NCBI GenBank assembly: GCA_036645935.1
Contig: JAVXNE010000003.1
Span: 1-64,000, forward strand
Direction of reading: 5' to 3'
Origin: JAUNBN01 sp036645935
Lineage (GTDB): Bacteria > Bacillota > Clostridia > Oscillospirales > Ruminococcaceae
Length of the DNA stretch: 64,000 nt
The stretch's first letter is position 1; the number at the start of each line of letters is the position of its first letter. The notes under the pieces were generated by a model that was not told where the DNA came from, made no database searches, and worked only from the letters and a program-made list of their open reading frames with translations. The position numbers and the translations under genes were made by a program. Of this stretch, positions 26,469-35,658 are shown in pieces.

Positions 26469-27371
26469 ATGACGTTCTGTGCTTGTTGCAAACAGGATAT
26501 TGTCGAAAATACACCCGAGAGCGCTTGCTGTCAAAACTCAAGGCTTTACGGTATGCTGCTGTTTTCACGTTCATTTTCCAAGGATAAGATACTGTGCTCA
26601 AGCGAGCATGAATTCGTCGCGGATCACTTCGCATATCTTCTGAATGAGCTCGGAGTCAGTCGCGACAAGATCATCAGAGGAAAAAGCACACGGGAATATT
26701 CTGTTTCGGTGCGTGATCGAGATACAATAGACCGCATTTTTGCGGATTTCGGATATACAGGCGACGAGCCAAGCGTTAGGCTAAGCGATGAAAATTTCAG
26801 TTGCGCCGGCTGTGCTGCCGCGTTTGTATCCGGTGCGTTTCTTGTGTGCGGTTCGGTAACGCGCCCCTCAAGCGGATATCATCTTGAGTTCACATCTCAC
26901 AAGAAAAATCTCTGCGACGATTTTGTAGCTCTGCTTGAAAGCGGCGACTTTGCACCCAAGCGCACCGCGCGCGGGTATCTGAAGATTCTGTATTTCAAAA
27001 ACAGCACTTCCATTGAAGACATTCTGACATACATAGGCGCCATGAACAGCTCTCTTGAACTCATGAACGAAAAGATATACAAAGACATTGTTAATTCTGT
27101 CAACCGGCGCACCAATTGCGAGAGCGCAAATATAGATAAGATGGTGAACTCCGCGATGCGCGATATCGAATGTATCAAAAAGCTAAATGAATGCGGAGAT
27201 TCTCGTGTGCTGGGCGACGAACTTCGCGAGCTTGCTCGTCTGCGCGTTGAAAACCCCGAACTCTCGATGCTCGAGCTCGGTGCGCTGACCGAGCCACCGC
27301 TCACAAAATCCGGTGTGAGCCACCGATTGCGCAAAATACGCAAGATAGCCGAAATGGCTGAGGAAGCATAG
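26469..27371 (+). CDS. whiA: DNA-binding protein WhiA
   Basis: A 300-residue regulator. The N-terminal LAGLIDADG-endonuclease-like domain without nuclease residues (about 20-200, including GMLLFSRSF and CCAAAFVSGAFLVCGSVTRPSSGYHLEF-like stretches) is joined to a C-terminal helix-turn-helix (about 245-295, LTEPPLTKSGVSHRLRKI). In streptomycetes WhiA controls sporulation division; in low-GC Firmicutes it acts on division and chromosome segregation. It lies 13 bases after rapZ with GGGAG as ribosome binding site and is followed by dnaE after three bases, suggesting co-transcription. Confidence 0.94.
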   Translation: MTFCACCKQDIVENTPESACCQNSRLYGMLLFSRSFSKDKILCSSEHEFVADHFAYLLNELGVSRDKIIRGKSTREYSVSVRDRDTIDRIFADFGYTGDEPSVRLSDENFSCAGCAAAFVSGAFLVCGSVTRPSSGYHLEFTSHKKNLCDDFVALLESGDFAPKRTARGYLKILYFKNSTSIEDILTYIGAMNSSLELMNEKIYKDIVNSVNRRTNCESANIDKMVNSAMRDIECIKKLNECGDSRVLGDELRELARLRVENPELSMLELGALTEPPLTKSGVSHRLRKIRKIAEMAEEA

Positions 27372-27374
27372 AAA

Positions 27375-30300
27375 ATGGAAATCGCCCCACAGGAATTTGT
27401 TCATCTTCACTTGCACACAGAATACAGTCTGCTCGACGGTGCGTGTCGCATTGAGCGGCTGATCTCTCACATAAAAAGCATAGGGCAAACCTCGGTCGCA
27501 ATTACCGACCATGGGGTGATGTTTGGTTGCGTGGATTTTTATAAGGCGGCCAAGAAACAGGGAATAAAGCCCATCATCGGATGTGAAGCTTATGTTGCTC
27601 CACGCACAAGGCACGATAAGACCCACGGATATGACACATCTCCATATCATCTTGTGCTGCTGTGCAAAAATGATACCGGCTATCGCAATCTGGCAAAATT
27701 AGTGAGCTATGCCAACACCGAGGGCTTTTACGTGAAGCCGCGTATAGACCGCGAGCTCATCGAGCGCTATCACGAGGGGCTTATCTGTCTGTCTGCCTGT
27801 CTTGCGGGAGAGATACCACAGGCTCTCATTGCCGGGGACTATGAGCGCGCGCGCGAGGTCGCAACATGGTATAAAGAAATTTTTGCAGATGACTACTACA
27901 TTGAGCTGCAAGATCATGGCATTGAAGAACAAATTCGGATTTTGCCCGATCTCATACGGCTCGCGCGAGAGCTTAATATCCCGCTTGTTGCCACTAATGA
28001 CTGTCACTATGTTGAAAAGTCTGACAGCATGATGCAGCACGCGCTCATCTGCGTGCAGACCAACAAGACATTCGATGATAAAGACGTGCTCGAATTTAAA
28101 ACCGACAATTTCTATGTGAGATCGACGCAGGAGATGGCGGACTTGTTTGCCGCAGTGCCCGAGGCCGTGACCAACACCGCTAAAGTTGCCGAAAAATGCA
28201 ACTATGACTTTGTTTTCGGAGACACAAAACTGCCTTATTTTAAAACCCCCGACGGCAGTGACAATGAAGATTTTTTTGAAAATCTCTGCCGAGATGGACT
28301 TGCAAAGCACTACGGTGAAACTCCCGACGCAGAGATTGAAAAGCGCCTGGATTACGAGCTGTCGGTAATTAAAAAGATGGGGTACACGGACTATTTCCTC
28401 ATTGTCTGGGATTTTATCTATTATGCCAAAAGTCACGACATTCCGGTGGGACCCGGCCGAGGCTCGGGAGCGGGAAGTCTTTGCGCTTACTGCATGGGGA
28501 TAACGGGCGTCGATCCCATAAAGTACAATCTGCTGTTTGAGCGCTTTCTCAATCCCGAACGGGTGAGTATGCCGGATTTTGATATAGATTTCTGCTATGA
28601 ACGACGTCCTGAAGTCCTGGAGTACGTCGTCAACAAATACGGTGCAGACCACGTTGCGCAGATAATTACGTTCGGCACGATGGCGGCACGTGCTGCGATT
28701 CGGGATATCGGCCGAGTGTTGGGACTGCCATATTCTCAGGTTGACATGATTGCAAAACTCATTCCGCAGGAGATTGGAATCACGATTGAAAAAGCGCTCG
28801 AACGCAGCGCGGATTTTAAAGCGGTTTACGATTCTGACCCGCAGGCAAAGCGGCTCATTGACCTCTCGATGAAAGTAGAGGGAATGCCGCGACATGCCTC
28901 AACACACGCCGCGGGCGTTGTGATAACGCGCGACAAAGTGAGTGACTATGTTCCGCTTCAAAAGAACGACGAGCAGACAGTGACGCAGTATCCTATGACG
29001 ACGCTCGAAGAGCTGGGTCTTCTCAAGATGGATTTTCTCGGATTGCGTACACTGACGGTCATCAGCGATTGCGAGCGAGAAATAAGAAAGACTTCACCGG
29101 AGTTTTCCATTGAAGCTATTGCCGATGATGATGCGGAAACATACAAAATGTTGGCCGATGGCAGAACTTCAGGCGTGTTCCAATATGAGAGCGGCGGAAT
29201 GCGTCAGGTTCTGATAGGCCTGCGCCCTTATAATCTTGAGGATCTGATAGCCGTCATATCGCTATATCGTCCGGGACCGATGGACTCTATACCTATATAC
29301 ATTGAAAATAGGCATCATCCGGAAAAGATAAAGTATGCGCATCCATCGCTTGAACCAATTCTCGGCGTCACTAACGGATGCATTGTCTATCAGGAACAGG
29401 TGATGCAGATTTTCCGCGAGCTTGCAGGGTTCAGCTACGGACAGGCTGACCTTGTGCGCAGAGCCATGTCCAAAAAGAAGCACGACGTGATGGAGCAGGA
29501 GGGTAAAATTTTCATTTATGGCTCAAGTGAGCCGGGTAAAGAATGCGACGGCTGCCTAAAGCGCGGAATTCCGGAGCGAGTGGCAAAGGAGATTTATGGC
29601 GACATGGCGGCATTCGCGTCATACGCTTTTAACAAGTCTCACGCGGCGGCATATGCTGTCGTGTCCTACAGAACCGCTTACTTGAAATGCCACTATCCTG
29701 TTGAGTACATGGCGGCGCTGCTCACAAGCGTTCTGGACAACACCGACAAAGTTATTGAATATATCTCCGAATGCCGCTCGATTGGAATTGAAGTCCTGCC
29801 ACCAGATGTAAACGTCAGTGGGCTGGGATTCACCGTCGATAAGGACTCCATTCGATTTGGACTGCTTGCAATCAAAAGTGTCGGCCGCAATCTGATTGGC
29901 TCAATACTCCGTGAACGTGAGAGCGGCGGAGCGTTTCGCTCATTTTTGGGTTTCTGTGAGAGAATGCGCACTTTCGATCTCAATAAACGAGCGCTCGAAT
30001 CTTTGATTAAATGTGGTTCTTTTGACAGCTTCGGAGTTAATCGCCGCAGCATGGTGATGGGAATGGACGGTGTCCTCAAGGATCTCGACGACGACAGCCG
30101 CCGCAATGTGGTCGGACAGATAAGCCTGTTCGGCGCGGTCGGGGAGGAGGATGACGGAGCCAAAGAGGCGGTTCTTCCCGCAGTTGAGGAATATGACAAA
30201 CAGGAGCGGCTTCGCTTTGAAAAGGAACTCACAGGGCTTTATCTCTCAAGCCATCCACTGCTTGAATATGATGAGTTTCGAAAAAAACACAATCTCAACG

Positions 30301-30959
30301 AGATAAAGAATTATCTCTCGGAAGACAGCCCCGCCGCCGATGGAACTCTCGCGTCATTGCTTGTGGCAGTGTCATCAGTGCGAATCAAAATCACCAAAAG
30401 CAACGAGACGATGGCTTTTGTGACGATTGAAGATATGAGCGGAATGGCAGAGATGATTGTGTTTCCAAAAACACTGGCAGCGCACACAAGGTTGCTTAAA
30501 GAAAACAATATCATAATGGTTAAGGGTCGCGTATCAATTAAAGAGGACGACAACGCAAAGCTCGTCTGTGAGGATATTTGCGAGACAGCCGAATACGAAA
30601 AAAACGGATTTGGCGAGAGTTATGAGTGGCGAAAACGGCAGACTTTTGAGAACAGGGTACCCGCAGCGCAGGAGGTTTCACGAGAAAATAGCTGTCAAGT
30701 TAAAAGACTTTACATCAAGTTTTCCGACGAAAATGATGCAAGAATAGACCGAGCCAACGGAATACTCGGCATATTCGGCGGAGAGACACCTACCTATTAT
30801 TACTACGAAGACAGCGCAACGCTGGCGATAGCCCCTCAAAAATTGTGGGCCAACCCGTGCGACAGATTGATGGAGGAGCTAATTGCGCTCGTCGGGGAAA
30901 GTTGTGTCGTACTTAAAGCCGCGCCGACTGATAAGAGCAAACCATCGGATACAATTTAA
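27375..30959 (+). CDS. dnaE: DNA polymerase III alpha subunit DnaE
   Basis: A 1194-residue replicative polymerase of the DnaE type. The PHP domain opens the protein (FVHLHLHTEYSLLDGACRI), the palm carries GPGRGSGAGSLCAYC and the catalytic aspartates in PDFDIDFCYERRPEVLEYV, followed by the thumb and fingers (IIPQEIGIT-like region; PMTTLEELGLLKMDFLGLRTL; YRPGPMDSIP), a helix-hairpin-helix region (KSVGRNLI) and an OB fold (about 1000-1080). No 3'-5' exonuclease domain is present, so it is not PolC. Firmicutes usually also have polC, which is not in this window. It overlaps nothing and is followed by a separate promoter for pfkA. Confidence 0.97.
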   Translation: MEIAPQEFVHLHLHTEYSLLDGACRIERLISHIKSIGQTSVAITDHGVMFGCVDFYKAAKKQGIKPIIGCEAYVAPRTRHDKTHGYDTSPYHLVLLCKNDTGYRNLAKLVSYANTEGFYVKPRIDRELIERYHEGLICLSACLAGEIPQALIAGDYERAREVATWYKEIFADDYYIELQDHGIEEQIRILPDLIRLARELNIPLVATNDCHYVEKSDSMMQHALICVQTNKTFDDKDVLEFKTDNFYVRSTQEMADLFAAVPEAVTNTAKVAEKCNYDFVFGDTKLPYFKTPDGSDNEDFFENLCRDGLAKHYGETPDAEIEKRLDYELSVIKKMGYTDYFLIVWDFIYYAKSHDIPVGPGRGSGAGSLCAYCMGITGVDPIKYNLLFERFLNPERVSMPDFDIDFCYERRPEVLEYVVNKYGADHVAQIITFGTMAARAAIRDIGRVLGLPYSQVDMIAKLIPQEIGITIEKALERSADFKAVYDSDPQAKRLIDLSMKVEGMPRHASTHAAGVVITRDKVSDYVPLQKNDEQTVTQYPMTTLEELGLLKMDFLGLRTLTVISDCEREIRKTSPEFSIEAIADDDAETYKMLADGRTSGVFQYESGGMRQVLIGLRPYNLEDLIAVISLYRPGPMDSIPIYIENRHHPEKIKYAHPSLEPILGVTNGCIVYQEQVMQIFRELAGFSYGQADLVRRAMSKKKHDVMEQEGKIFIYGSSEPGKECDGCLKRGIPERVAKEIYGDMAAFASYAFNKSHAAAYAVVSYRTAYLKCHYPVEYMAALLTSVLDNTDKVIEYISECRSIGIEVLPPDVNVSGLGFTVDKDSIRFGLLAIKSVGRNLIGSILRERESGGAFRSFLGFCERMRTFDLNKRALESLIKCGSFDSFGVNRRSMVMGMDGVLKDLDDDSRRNVVGQISLFGAVGEEDDGAKEAVLPAVEEYDKQERLRFEKELTGLYLSSHPLLEYDEFRKKHNLNEIKNYLSEDSPAADGTLASLLVAVSSVRIKITKSNETMAFVTIEDMSGMAEMIVFPKTLAAHTRLLKENNIIMVKGRVSIKEDDNAKLVCEDICETAEYEKNGFGESYEWRKRQTFENRVPAAQEVSRENSCQVKRLYIKFSDENDARIDRANGILGIFGGETPTYYYYEDSATLAIAPQKLWANPCDRLMEELIALVGESCVVLKAAPTDKSKPSDTI

Positions 30960-31021
30960 GAACTGCCGGGTCAGGTGAGATCAAACAGTTAAATACGACT
31001 CAAAATATCGAAATATGCGCC

Positions 31022-31050
31022 TTGCAAAGCAGATTGTGTTGTTATATAAT
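31022..31050 (+). promoter_or_regulatory. Sigma-A promoter of pfkA
   Basis: TTGCAA, 17 bases, TATAAT, about 33 bases before the start codon. Confidence 0.7.
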
Positions 31051-31083
31051 CAACGACTGTGAATTCATAAGGGGGAGAAATTT

Positions 31084-32064
31084 ATGGCAGAACAAAACAA
31101 GAAAAAAACGATTGGAATACTCACAAGCGGAGGAGACGCACCCGGAATGAACGCTGTTATCCGCGCTGTTGCGCGCGCCGCGATATTTCGCGGGATGAGG
31201 GTTGTCGGAGTTCGCAGGGGATATAACGGACTTATAACCGGAGATATTTTCGAGATGAATATTCGTTCGGTTTCAGAGATAATCCACCGAGGCGGAACTG
31301 TGCTTTATACCGATCGCTGCCTTGAGTTTCAAACCCCCGAGGGGGTGGCAACCGCCGTTGCGACCTGCAAAGAACACGGCATCGAAGGACTGGTCACTGT
31401 CGGAGGTGACGGGACGTTTCGCGGCGCAAGGGATATTTGCAGCTCTGGCATCTCGTGCATTGGAATACCTGCAACAATTGACAACGACATCGCGTGTTCC
31501 GATTACACTATCGGCTTTGACACAGCGCTCAACACCGCAACCGAGATGGTCGACAAGCTGCGTGACACGACACAATCGCACAACCGTTGTTCGGTTGTCG
31601 AGGTGATGGGACATCGAAGCGGATATCTTGCAATCAATACCGGTGTCGCTTGCGGTGCACTTACCATAATAGTCCCTGAGCTTGAGTATGATTTCGAGCG
31701 CGATGTGATTGAAAGAATGATTCACACGCAGCGAACGGGTAAACGCCATTTCATTATTGTCATGGCAGAAGGCTGCGGCAGCGCCTATGAGCTTGCAAAA
31801 AAAATTGAGGAACGCACCGGAATTGTAACGCGCGCGACCATTCTCGGCCACGTTCAGCGCGGCGGCACGCCTACCAACCGCGACCGCGTAATGGCAAGCC
31901 GCATGGGGTTCCATGCCGTCGAACTGCTCGAGCAGGGCATTGGAAACAGGGTTGTCGCTTATAAGCACGGTGAAATAACCGACTTTGACATAACTGATGC
32001 CCTTGAAATGAAGAAGGCTATCGATCTCAAGTTGCTGCGCATGTCCGAGATGATATCCATCTAA
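31084..32064 (+). CDS. pfkA: ATP-dependent 6-phosphofructokinase
   Basis: A 326-residue glycolytic enzyme converting fructose 6-phosphate to the 1,6-bisphosphate. ATP-binding GILTSGGDAPGMNAVIRAV and GGDGTFRGA, the catalytic TIDNDIACSDYTIGFDTA (proton acceptor Asp) and the substrate site EVMGHRSGYLA are intact. Glycine in GGDGT next to T points to the ATP-using, not the PPi-using, form. Length matches bacterial allosteric PFK. Ribosome binding site GGGGGAG. A terminator follows 60 bases after the stop. Confidence 0.97.
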   Translation: MAEQNKKKTIGILTSGGDAPGMNAVIRAVARAAIFRGMRVVGVRRGYNGLITGDIFEMNIRSVSEIIHRGGTVLYTDRCLEFQTPEGVATAVATCKEHGIEGLVTVGGDGTFRGARDICSSGISCIGIPATIDNDIACSDYTIGFDTALNTATEMVDKLRDTTQSHNRCSVVEVMGHRSGYLAINTGVACGALTIIVPELEYDFERDVIERMIHTQRTGKRHFIIVMAEGCGSAYELAKKIEERTGIVTRATILGHVQRGGTPTNRDRVMASRMGFHAVELLEQGIGNRVVAYKHGEITDFDITDALEMKKAIDLKLLRMSEMISI

Positions 32065-32126
32065 GCCGAGAAAATATCACAGTTGCGCCTGTGAGTGCGC
32101 ACGTTGTATTTTGTGAAGATTTAATC

Positions 32127-32154
32127 AAAAAGCCTCCTGACGGAAGGCTTTTTT
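32127..32154 (+). terminator. Intrinsic terminator after pfkA
   Basis: Stem AAAAAGCCT-CC paired with GG-AAGGCTTTTT (one bulged base), four-base loop TGAC, running into six T. The 3' arm GGAAGG may also be the ribosome binding site of the next gene. Confidence 0.85.
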
Positions 32155-32875
32155 GCACCATTTGAGTGGTGATAATGAACATTGTCATTTATGCAGAACA
32201 TTGTATCGCTGTCCCGAATATAGTTATACGAGGCGGTGGTTTCATATCAGAGGCGGTATAAGCAGGAAAAAGCTAAGACGCAGTTGCGTTGCAGTGACTA
32301 TTGTCATTGGAACAATAGTGCTCGCGACGCTTATTTCAAATAACCTTAAACCTGTTATCAAAACAGTGTGTTCCAACCAAGCGAGGATACTTTGCACGTC
32401 AACAATAAATCAGGCAGTCGTGGATGAGATTGCTTCTCTCAACATAAAATACTCAGAGCTTGTGAGCCTTTCTCGCGATACAAGCGGGCAAATTACTGCC
32501 ATTGAGACCAATGCAATAGAGGTGAACAAGCTCAAAGCCGAACTGACAGACGCCGTTAACGAGCGTTTGAAGCTGCTTCCGCAGCAGAACGTCAACATTC
32601 CTCTGGGAACACTGACAGGATTGGAGCTGCTTTCCGGCCGCGGACCTCGTGTTCGACTCAAGATGATTCCATCATCATATGTTGAAAGCTCGGTTGCAAA
32701 CAAATTTGATTCTGCTGGAATAAATCAGACACGCCATCAGGTTATGCTGGAATTCAGCGTTAGCATGACTGCCATTTTAGCACCATATTCTTCTGCTGTT
32801 GTCGTAAACACCAATGTTTGCATCGCAGAGACGATTATCATAGGTGCGGTACCAGAGATGTTTGCTGATTTTTGA
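32153..32875 (+). CDS. yunB: Sporulation protein YunB-like
   Basis: Up to 240 residues. A membrane anchor (about residues 45-66) is followed by an extracytoplasmic domain with the YunB pattern: ARILCTSTINQAVVDEI, then LPQQNVNIPLGTLTGLELLSGRGPRVRLKMIP and a C-terminal VMLEFSVSMTAILAPYSSAVVV. YunB is a mother-cell sporulation protein of unknown biochemical role. The start is uncertain: no in-frame ATG precedes the anchor, and candidates are TTG 32153 (behind GGAAGG in the pfkA terminator), 32162 and a TTG near 32204. Confidence 0.8.
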   Translation: MHHLSGDNEHCHLCRTLYRCPEYSYTRRWFHIRGGISRKKLRRSCVAVTIVIGTIVLATLISNNLKPVIKTVCSNQARILCTSTINQAVVDEIASLNIKYSELVSLSRDTSGQITAIETNAIEVNKLKAELTDAVNERLKLLPQQNVNIPLGTLTGLELLSGRGPRVRLKMIPSSYVESSVANKFDSAGINQTRHQVMLEFSVSMTAILAPYSSAVVVNTNVCIAETIIIGAVPEMFADF

Positions 32876-33428
32876 CAGATTACTTGAAATGAAAGCGCGT
32901 TGTGCTGACGATGATGTCGCTGCGCACCGCAAAATTTGCATATTGAAACAAGACCGCAGACATTCAAAGTCTTTTAAACCGGTTTTATAGAGGAAAACGA
33001 ATGAGGTAAATGCATCGATGTTCACCTGCCTTTTAAGGACATCGGTGTTTTTTGCTACACCTCGCAACTGAATACGCAACTGAATGGTGGAGTTGTGTCT
33101 TGTCGTCATCCCATCAGGCGGATTTTAACTGTTTGCTTGAAAAACAAGCAGTTTCGCGGTTGCACTGCAGCGGTGTGAAAACAGACAAACGGGCGAATTG
33201 TGTAGCTGTCTCGAAACCGTTCACAAGAATCCAATCATGACTGTTGTCGCCAATACAAGCGGTGCCATAAGGCCCAGACGTCGCACGTGTCAGCGTCCGC
33301 AATGTATTGCAATTTTGGAAGTCGGCATATTTGAGAATGTAAATGGGAGGTTACGATCAGCAATAGACAATAAAAACAAGCGGGACTTTGTGCTTAAATC
33401 CTCCCTTAAAAAGGGCATGGCAGCAAGG
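32876..33428. other. Gene-free stretch between yunB and the chromate transporter genes
   Basis: About 550 bases with only short frames lacking ribosome binding sites. It holds the yunB terminator (33013-33053) and a smaller hairpin near 33130-33155 (AACTG and GCTTG pairing with CAAGCAGTT around an A-rich loop). Nothing else is recognised. Confidence 0.4.
33013..33053 (+). terminator. Intrinsic terminator after yunB
   Basis: A nine-base-pair stem, CATCGATGT with ACATCGGTG (one G-T pair), separated by 17 bases and followed by six T. It lies about 140 bases after the yunB stop. Confidence 0.7.
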
Positions 33429-33457
33429 TTGCTCATTGTGCCGCAAGGGTTTATAAT
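33429..33457 (+). promoter_or_regulatory. Probable sigma-A promoter of the chromate transporter pair
   Basis: TTGCTC, 17 bases, TATAAT; perfect -10 and weak -35, 55 bases before the start codon. Confidence 0.5.
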
Positions 33458-33511
33458 GTCACAGGGTAATTTCAACTGACATTCACAAGGTTGAAAATCT
33501 TGAGGTGAAAA

Positions 33512-34060
33512 ATGCTGTTAAATCTCTTCTGGACATTCTTAAAGATAGGTGGACTCACTTTTGGCGGCGGCTACGCAATGCTGCCAATGTTGCAGCGCGA
33601 AGTTGTCGACAGCAAGGGGTGGGCAACAACCGATGAGCTGATGGACTACTATGCGATTGGGCAGTGTACTCCGGGAATCATCGCGGTCAACAGCGCAACT
33701 TTTGTCGGTTACAAGCAACGTGGGATTTTGGGTGGGATTTGCGCGACGCTGGGCGTTGTGTTTCCGTCTCTCGTGATAATCTCAGTTATAGCCGCTGTGC
33801 TGCAAAACTTTGCGGATATACCGGAGGTTGGCTATGCTTTTGCAGGCATTCGCGTCTGCGTTTGTGTGCTCATCTTTAATGCGGTGATCAAGCTTTCCCA
33901 AAAATCGCTGATCGATGTGCCGACAATCTGTGTTTTTGCAGCGGTATTTGCGCTCTCTGCCTTTACCACAGTGTCCCCTGTGGTTTTAGTTTTGTGCTCT
34001 GGATTGTGTGGCGTTGTGATTCAGACGTTGCGTCAACGTTCAGAGGGAGGCGCAAAATGA
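33512..34060 (+). CDS. Chromate transporter family protein, first half-size subunit
   Basis: A 182-residue membrane protein of the CHR family with about five to six membrane segments. The signature LFWTFLKIGGLTFGGGYAMLPMLQREVV and the G-Q-C-T-P-G-I-I-A-V-N-S-A-T-F-V-G-Y stretch are typical. Short CHR proteins work as heterodimers of two genes of opposite topology, and the second gene overlaps this one (ATGA). Chromate efflux is known for long members; for short pairs in Clostridia the true substrate is unproven. Ribosome binding site GAGGTGA. Confidence 0.92.
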   Translation: MLLNLFWTFLKIGGLTFGGGYAMLPMLQREVVDSKGWATTDELMDYYAIGQCTPGIIAVNSATFVGYKQRGILGGICATLGVVFPSLVIISVIAAVLQNFADIPEVGYAFAGIRVCVCVLIFNAVIKLSQKSLIDVPTICVFAAVFALSAFTTVSPVVLVLCSGLCGVVIQTLRQRSEGGAK

Positions 34061-34632
34061 TCTATCTTCGTTTGTTTTACGAATTCTTTTTTGCGGGTCT
34101 TTTCTCCATTGGCGGTGGACTTGCGACGCTTCCGTTTCTCTACAATATCTCAGACAAGACGGGCTGGTTTACACACGCAGAACTTGTCAACATGATTGCG
34201 GTCTCGGAATCCACTCCGGGGCCTATTGGCGTTAACATGGCAACATATGTCGGCTTCAACACGGCGGGCATTGTGGGTGCTATATGTGCGACTTTGGGGC
34301 TTATCGCGCCATCGATAATAGTAATAATAATCATTGCGGGATTTCTCAAAAAATTTCGCGACAACTTTTATGTCAACGCTGCTTTTTATGGCCTGCGCCC
34401 TGCTTCAACGGCGCTTATCGGTGCGGCAGGTTTTAGCGTTGCGTTGATTACCTTTGTGAAGCAAAGTCTCATTGGAACCGGTGCTGCAACTTCGCAGATA
34501 GTAAATTTAAAAGCTGTTCTGCTTGCAGTGCCGTTGCTGATTATGACCAATATAAATCCGACAAAAAAACTTCACCCGGTGTTCTTTATTGCGTTTTCCG
34601 CGGCGGTCGGAATCATTTTTAAATTCACATAG
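34057..34632 (+). CDS. Chromate transporter family protein, second half-size subunit
   Basis: A 191-residue CHR protein, homologous in outline to the preceding gene (YEFFFAGLFSIGGGLATLPFL, then SESTPGPIGVNMATYVGFNTAG). The start at 34057 overlaps the preceding stop and has AGAGGGAGG eight bases upstream; a longer frame from 33994 is rejected. The two genes form a clear translationally coupled pair. Confidence 0.92.
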   Translation: MIYLRLFYEFFFAGLFSIGGGLATLPFLYNISDKTGWFTHAELVNMIAVSESTPGPIGVNMATYVGFNTAGIVGAICATLGLIAPSIIVIIIIAGFLKKFRDNFYVNAAFYGLRPASTALIGAAGFSVALITFVKQSLIGTGAATSQIVNLKAVLLAVPLLIMTNINPTKKLHPVFFIAFSAAVGIIFKFT

Positions 34633-34663
34633 CACTTCTTCGCCTCGGTGCGTTATAGTTTAT

Positions 34664-34695
34664 CACCATTCCTCATAAAGATTTATGAGGTGGTG
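34664..34695 (+). promoter_or_regulatory. Hairpin that hides the cwlD ribosome binding site
   Basis: CACCA-TT-CCTCATAA pairs with TTATGAGG-TGGTG around an AGAT loop, giving 13 base pairs with a two-base bulge. The 3' arm is the ribosome binding site GAGGTGGTG, eight bases before the cwlD ATG. There is no T tract, so this is not a terminator. Confidence 0.75.
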
Positions 34696-34703
34696 CAACT
34701 ATT

Positions 34704-35426
34704 ATGAAAAAAAACTATGCCGGATTTTTAATGCTTGTCGCATGTGGCGCTGTTGCAGCAGCGCTCTGTGCGCTGCTCGTCGCGTCATTCAGCGCACACG
34801 TCAAGCTTGTTTCAGGGTTTTCACCGGAGCAGGGAACAGTTGTGGTCATTGACGCGGGGCACGGGGACTTTGACCCGGGAGCTGTGTCCAAATCGGGGAT
34901 TGAAGAAAAGGTCATCAATCTCTCAATCGCGCTCAAGCTGCGCGATATTTTTGTTGCAAATGGCTACACTGTCGCGATGACTCGCACAGAAGACCAAACG
35001 CTTGCGTTCAACGGCCCCAGCACTTCCAAAAACGCAAAGACCTCCGATACACATAACCGCGCGAGCTTCGCCGACTCGTTCGCCGACAGCGTCATGATAA
35101 GCGTTCACCAAAATGCATTTCCTGATCGCTCGCAGCACGGAACCCAGATTTTTCATGGAGTTAAAAATGAGCAGCGCAGCGTGCAGCTTGCAAAGGCAAT
35201 TATGGGACATGTCAAAAGCAAACTCCAGACAGAAAATCCGCGAGAAATCAAAAAGGGCACCGATCGAATATACATTCTGATGCATACCCAGGCGCCGATT
35301 GTTCTGGTAGAATGTGGATTCATGACAAATTCCGCTGAACTTGAACGGCTTTTGGATGAGGAATATCAGAAGAAAATCGCTTACTGTATCTATCTCGGCT
35401 ATTGTGATTATTTGAAATGCACCTAA
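34704..35426 (+). CDS. cwlD: N-acetylmuramoyl-L-alanine amidase, CwlD-like
   Basis: A 240-residue amidase of the Amidase_3 family. One N-terminal membrane or signal segment (about 5-29), then the zinc-amidase motifs VVIDAGHGDFDPGA (first His), GIEEKVINLSIALKLRD (Glu), SVHQNAFPD (second His) and VLVECGFMTNSAE (catalytic Glu). The lack of a cell-wall-binding domain and the size match CwlD, which starts muramic-lactam formation in spore cortex. It has its own leader with a hairpin covering the ribosome binding site. Confidence 0.88.
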   Translation: MKKNYAGFLMLVACGAVAAALCALLVASFSAHVKLVSGFSPEQGTVVVIDAGHGDFDPGAVSKSGIEEKVINLSIALKLRDIFVANGYTVAMTRTEDQTLAFNGPSTSKNAKTSDTHNRASFADSFADSVMISVHQNAFPDRSQHGTQIFHGVKNEQRSVQLAKAIMGHVKSKLQTENPREIKKGTDRIYILMHTQAPIVLVECGFMTNSAELERLLDEEYQKKIAYCIYLGYCDYLKCT

Positions 35427-35658
35427 AATCTTTTTAGCATCCCAATGAAATAACTCATGGCAAAGTAGTGTGCAGGTTTGTCATCAGCACAAGTTATCGC
35501 ATAACAGCAATCGAATAAGCACGAAGCACCTGACTATCCTTCTCCGCGTAACACAATTTTTTGACAACCGCACTCAATGTTCAATTTAACTGACGGCGAT
35601 TGCCTTATGCGTAAATCCCAAATCTTCTGAAAATTCACATTGAACGGGGAACATAAAA

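Noticed and set aside
27699..28895. A 398-codon open frame antisense to dnaE
   Set aside because: It lies wholly inside the dnaE coding sequence, has no ribosome binding site, and its protein is rich in His, Arg and Cys in a pattern typical of a complementary-strand shadow.
33198..33479. A 93-codon frame before the chromate transporter genes
   Set aside because: No ribosome binding site; it crosses the probable promoter at 33429-33457.
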